In this document: positions 62,154 to 64,000 of the stretch, in pieces | Layout of the letters: every line of letters starts with the position of its first letter | Numbering within the stretch: position 1 is the first letter of the stretch | From: Agarophyton chilense | Taxonomy: Eukaryota; Rhodophyta; Florideophyceae; Gracilariales; Gracilariaceae | Assembly: GCA_030374765.1 (NCBI GenBank) | Contig: JARGXX010000099.1 | Span: 248,001-312,000 of the forward strand | Direction: 5' to 3' | Length of the DNA stretch: 64,000 bases | Notes under the pieces: generated by a model | What the model saw: only the letters and a program-made list of their open reading frames with translations | The model's database searches: none | Told to the model about the DNA's origin: nothing | Program-made: the position numbers and the translations under genes

Positions 62154-63069
62154 TGTGGAGCAAAACCCGGCGACGGGAAGTGCTCTCAAGGTGTTCGAAG
62201 CCTTGCTCCCTGGGGGAGGCAGACTCAGAGACAGAGCCCTCCGTTCCACCCGTAGTGTGGGGTGTAACTCCCACAGGGGATTCCGGCAGTACCGACGGAG
62301 GTGAGGGGTAGAAACCGTTGGATCGGCAATGGGTATGAGTATCCCAAAGAATGGGGGAAAATCCGGCGAAGAGGAAAAACGGGGCGAGGGTCAGGCACTA
62401 ACAGGCACTAAACCCGAGAACCAAAAAAGGGGCGAAACAACAAAAGAAACCCAATACAGGGGCGAAAACCTGTCCTCGAAAGGAAACACAAAAAGCACGC
62501 AACAAGTAAGCAGAACCCCCACGGGGTATCGTGCACGCAGGTCGTCTGAGCGGTCCCAAGGGGGTGGTTGCACGGAACCCAAACGTGGGCACTCTCCAAG
62601 TGGAGTCGTGTCCCTACGCAGCCGTTGCTAACCAGAGCCCGTTCCGGGTTGTAAGGCCGAAACGATGGCGACGAAGAACCTCTAAAGGTATCGAAGACCA
62701 ACCTTGGTTACCATTTACTCTGAGCTTCGGACTGTCAGATCTCATCTCCCTAATTAGGGCCCACTAACTAAACTCTACAGTAGTGCACACCTGCTCAGGG
62801 CCATACACGTGGAGATCCCACTGTCAGGGCCCAAAAGTCCAACGTTCTAACAAATATCCGAAAATCGGTGCCAAAATTAAGCCACGTGTATCACGGGGCC
62901 AATCCAACCATGGGCCATCCGAAGTTTCACTTCATAGGCGAACTCTAACCAGAAAACAGTGCCACCTCAGCACACCTTAGAGGGGATCATAGTCATAACC
63001 CTCGGAGGGTTCAACCCTCATTCTATGAGTTGCATCTTCAAGTATCCCCTAACTGGGCGTTGCTCTATA
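62154..63069 (-). repeat. 5' LTR of chromovirus D
   Basis: 916 bp, about 98% identical to 51317-52232; followed on the right by the TTTTC duplication. Confidence 0.93.
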
Positions 63070-63643
63070 TTTTCATTCTTGAGAACTGATGCAAAGCCAT
63101 CGAGTGCTTCCAATCCGCTTACCAAACAGTTGGCGACATCATTAGTACTGTCGTGTACAAGATTTTTTCTCTTCCCTTCATTGAAACTCTCATTCATTTC
63201 ATATCTGTCGATAGCTACAGTGTAGTTTTTATTTCCTTTTAATTTCTTCAGTCGTTCTCTTTCCTTGTCGTGATCCATGACGTAGAAAAGGTCTATGTCG
63301 CTCCAATACCACCGGTAGAACGACGACAACTGGGTGCAAACAGCTTGAAACCCGAGTATAGAAGCTACCAAATATAGCAAAGAGAACCAGCGCCAACGTA
63401 CTATGCAGTTCTGCGCGGAACTAGTAGATTGACAACAGGAATCGAGATTGAGTTATAAAAACGTGAACAATGTCTCCGTGAACTCGAAATGATATCTAAT
63501 AAAGCATACGAGGCAATCAAAATGAGAAAAATGCGGGTAGAAGCAACAATAGAAAGCAGAACAGACAGAACCAACCGAAAAGTTGATACGTCCACAGCTT
63601 TTGAAATCTGGCATGGTAATTTCATGACCATTGACCAAGGCAT
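63070..63643 (-). pseudogene. 5' part of a gene split by chromovirus D; putative membrane protein
   Basis: On the minus strand a first segment (63643-63401) contains a long hydrophobic stretch (FRLVLSVLLSIVASTRIFLILIASYALLDII). A second (about 63448-63070), in another frame, holds a further hydrophobic stretch (FSLLYLVASILGFQAVC) followed by a soluble part: WSDIDLFYVMDHDKERERLKKLKGN and DSTNDVANCLVSGLEALDGFASVLKN. The frame change near 63.42 kb may be a small intron or a frameshift. The second frame runs without a stop into the D border and continues at 51316. I do not recognise the family; two membrane segments then a charged soluble domain is the visible architecture. Confidence 0.45.
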
Positions 63644-63722
63644 AGCTTTGTTTCACAGTTGCGAAGTTAGATTCATAATAAACCGACCTTCAACGCCTTA
63701 CATTGATGTAAAACGAACGTAA

Positions 63723-64000
63723 CTTACTAAATACAAAAAAGTGCTGTTGACTATACCTGCAATTTTTCTCAGTCCCTAGATCGTTAGGTGATGTAGGTCG
63801 TTTGGAGTACGTTATGAGAGTGCAGCACACTCGACTAAACTCAAACTCTTGGGGAGTGCGTGGAGGTTCGCAACCGGGGGAAAACAGTCCTTGCCGGAAG
63901 GTCGCGACGGGGGTACAATGTGGGGGAGATCGATTCGTAGAAGCGCAGCCACAAGGCTTCTGAACACAGGTGTTTATCTTACCCTTGTACAGTGCACATC
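63723..64000. other. Right edge, nothing recognised
   Basis: 278 bases without a coding frame of note. If the gene split by D starts at about 63.64 kb, this is its upstream region. Confidence 0.4.

Larger units (their letters stand above)
51317..63069 (-). mobile_element. Chromovirus D (Ty3/Gypsy LTR retrotransposon), near-complete
   Basis: 11.75-kb element in minus orientation with exact TTTTC duplications (51312-51316 and 63070-63074). Both LTRs are 916 bp and differ at roughly 18 sites, about 2%, so it is somewhat older than B. Parts from right to left: 5' LTR, primer site (62134-62151), Gag, protease-RT-RNase H-integrase, linker, chromodomain, GA-rich tract, antisense frame (plus strand), polypurine tract (52233-52247) and 3' LTR. 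It looks structurally whole with a handful of breaks. Same family group as B but clearly a separate lineage. Confidence 0.93.

Overview
The window looks like nuclear DNA of a red alga, most probably a florideophyte of the Chondrus kind. This is inferred from gene style, with no species-specific marker seen. The host genes are single open frames without obvious introns. Several carry N-terminal extensions that read like plastid transit peptides. About two thirds of the window is transposon fossils. No rRNA gene, intact tRNA gene or CRISPR array was seen.

Layout. 1-950: right part of a decayed piggyBac-type DNA transposon. 951-22.7 kb: a gene-bearing block with a HAD-like hydrolase (4.0-4.8 kb, +), threonine deaminase (7.2-9.0, +), FGGY-type sugar kinase (9.8-11.5, +), a coiled-coil protein (13.2-14.6, +), a Tc1/mariner element (14.90-16.20, transposase on -), a probable plastid protein (16.4-17.5, +), a protein with two clear and one weak homeodomain (18.8-20.5, -) and a three-helix membrane protein (21.4-22.7, -). 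The genes are separated by 0.2-3 kb of noncoding DNA with hairpins, homopolymer runs and a 15-bp minisatellite.

22.97-48.5 kb is a nest of elements. A second piggyBac fossil is followed by a tandem left end, which is cut by Ty3/Gypsy element A. A is cut at a CTTAC duplication by solo LTR E. E is cut by a Plavaka/KDZ-like DNA transposon. That transposon is cut at an AAAAC duplication by B, an 11.4-kb Ty3/Gypsy chromovirus with LTRs about 1% diverged. After the nest come an inverted LTR of the A type, the 3' half of chromovirus F, and a broken Tc1 copy.

48.9-50.9 kb holds a third, different piggyBac-type transposase. From 51.3 to 63.07 kb lies chromovirus D (minus orientation, LTRs about 2% diverged, TTTTC duplication), which splits a minus-strand gene whose two parts lie at 51.1-51.3 and 63.07-63.64 kb.

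Most interesting: chromoviruses B, D and F all carry, between the chromodomain and the 3' LTR, a long conserved reading frame on the strand opposite to gag-pol. Also, two diverged piggyBac fossils both keep open a small antisense Cys/His-rich frame resembling the zinc finger normally found at the sense C-terminus of piggyBac transposases.
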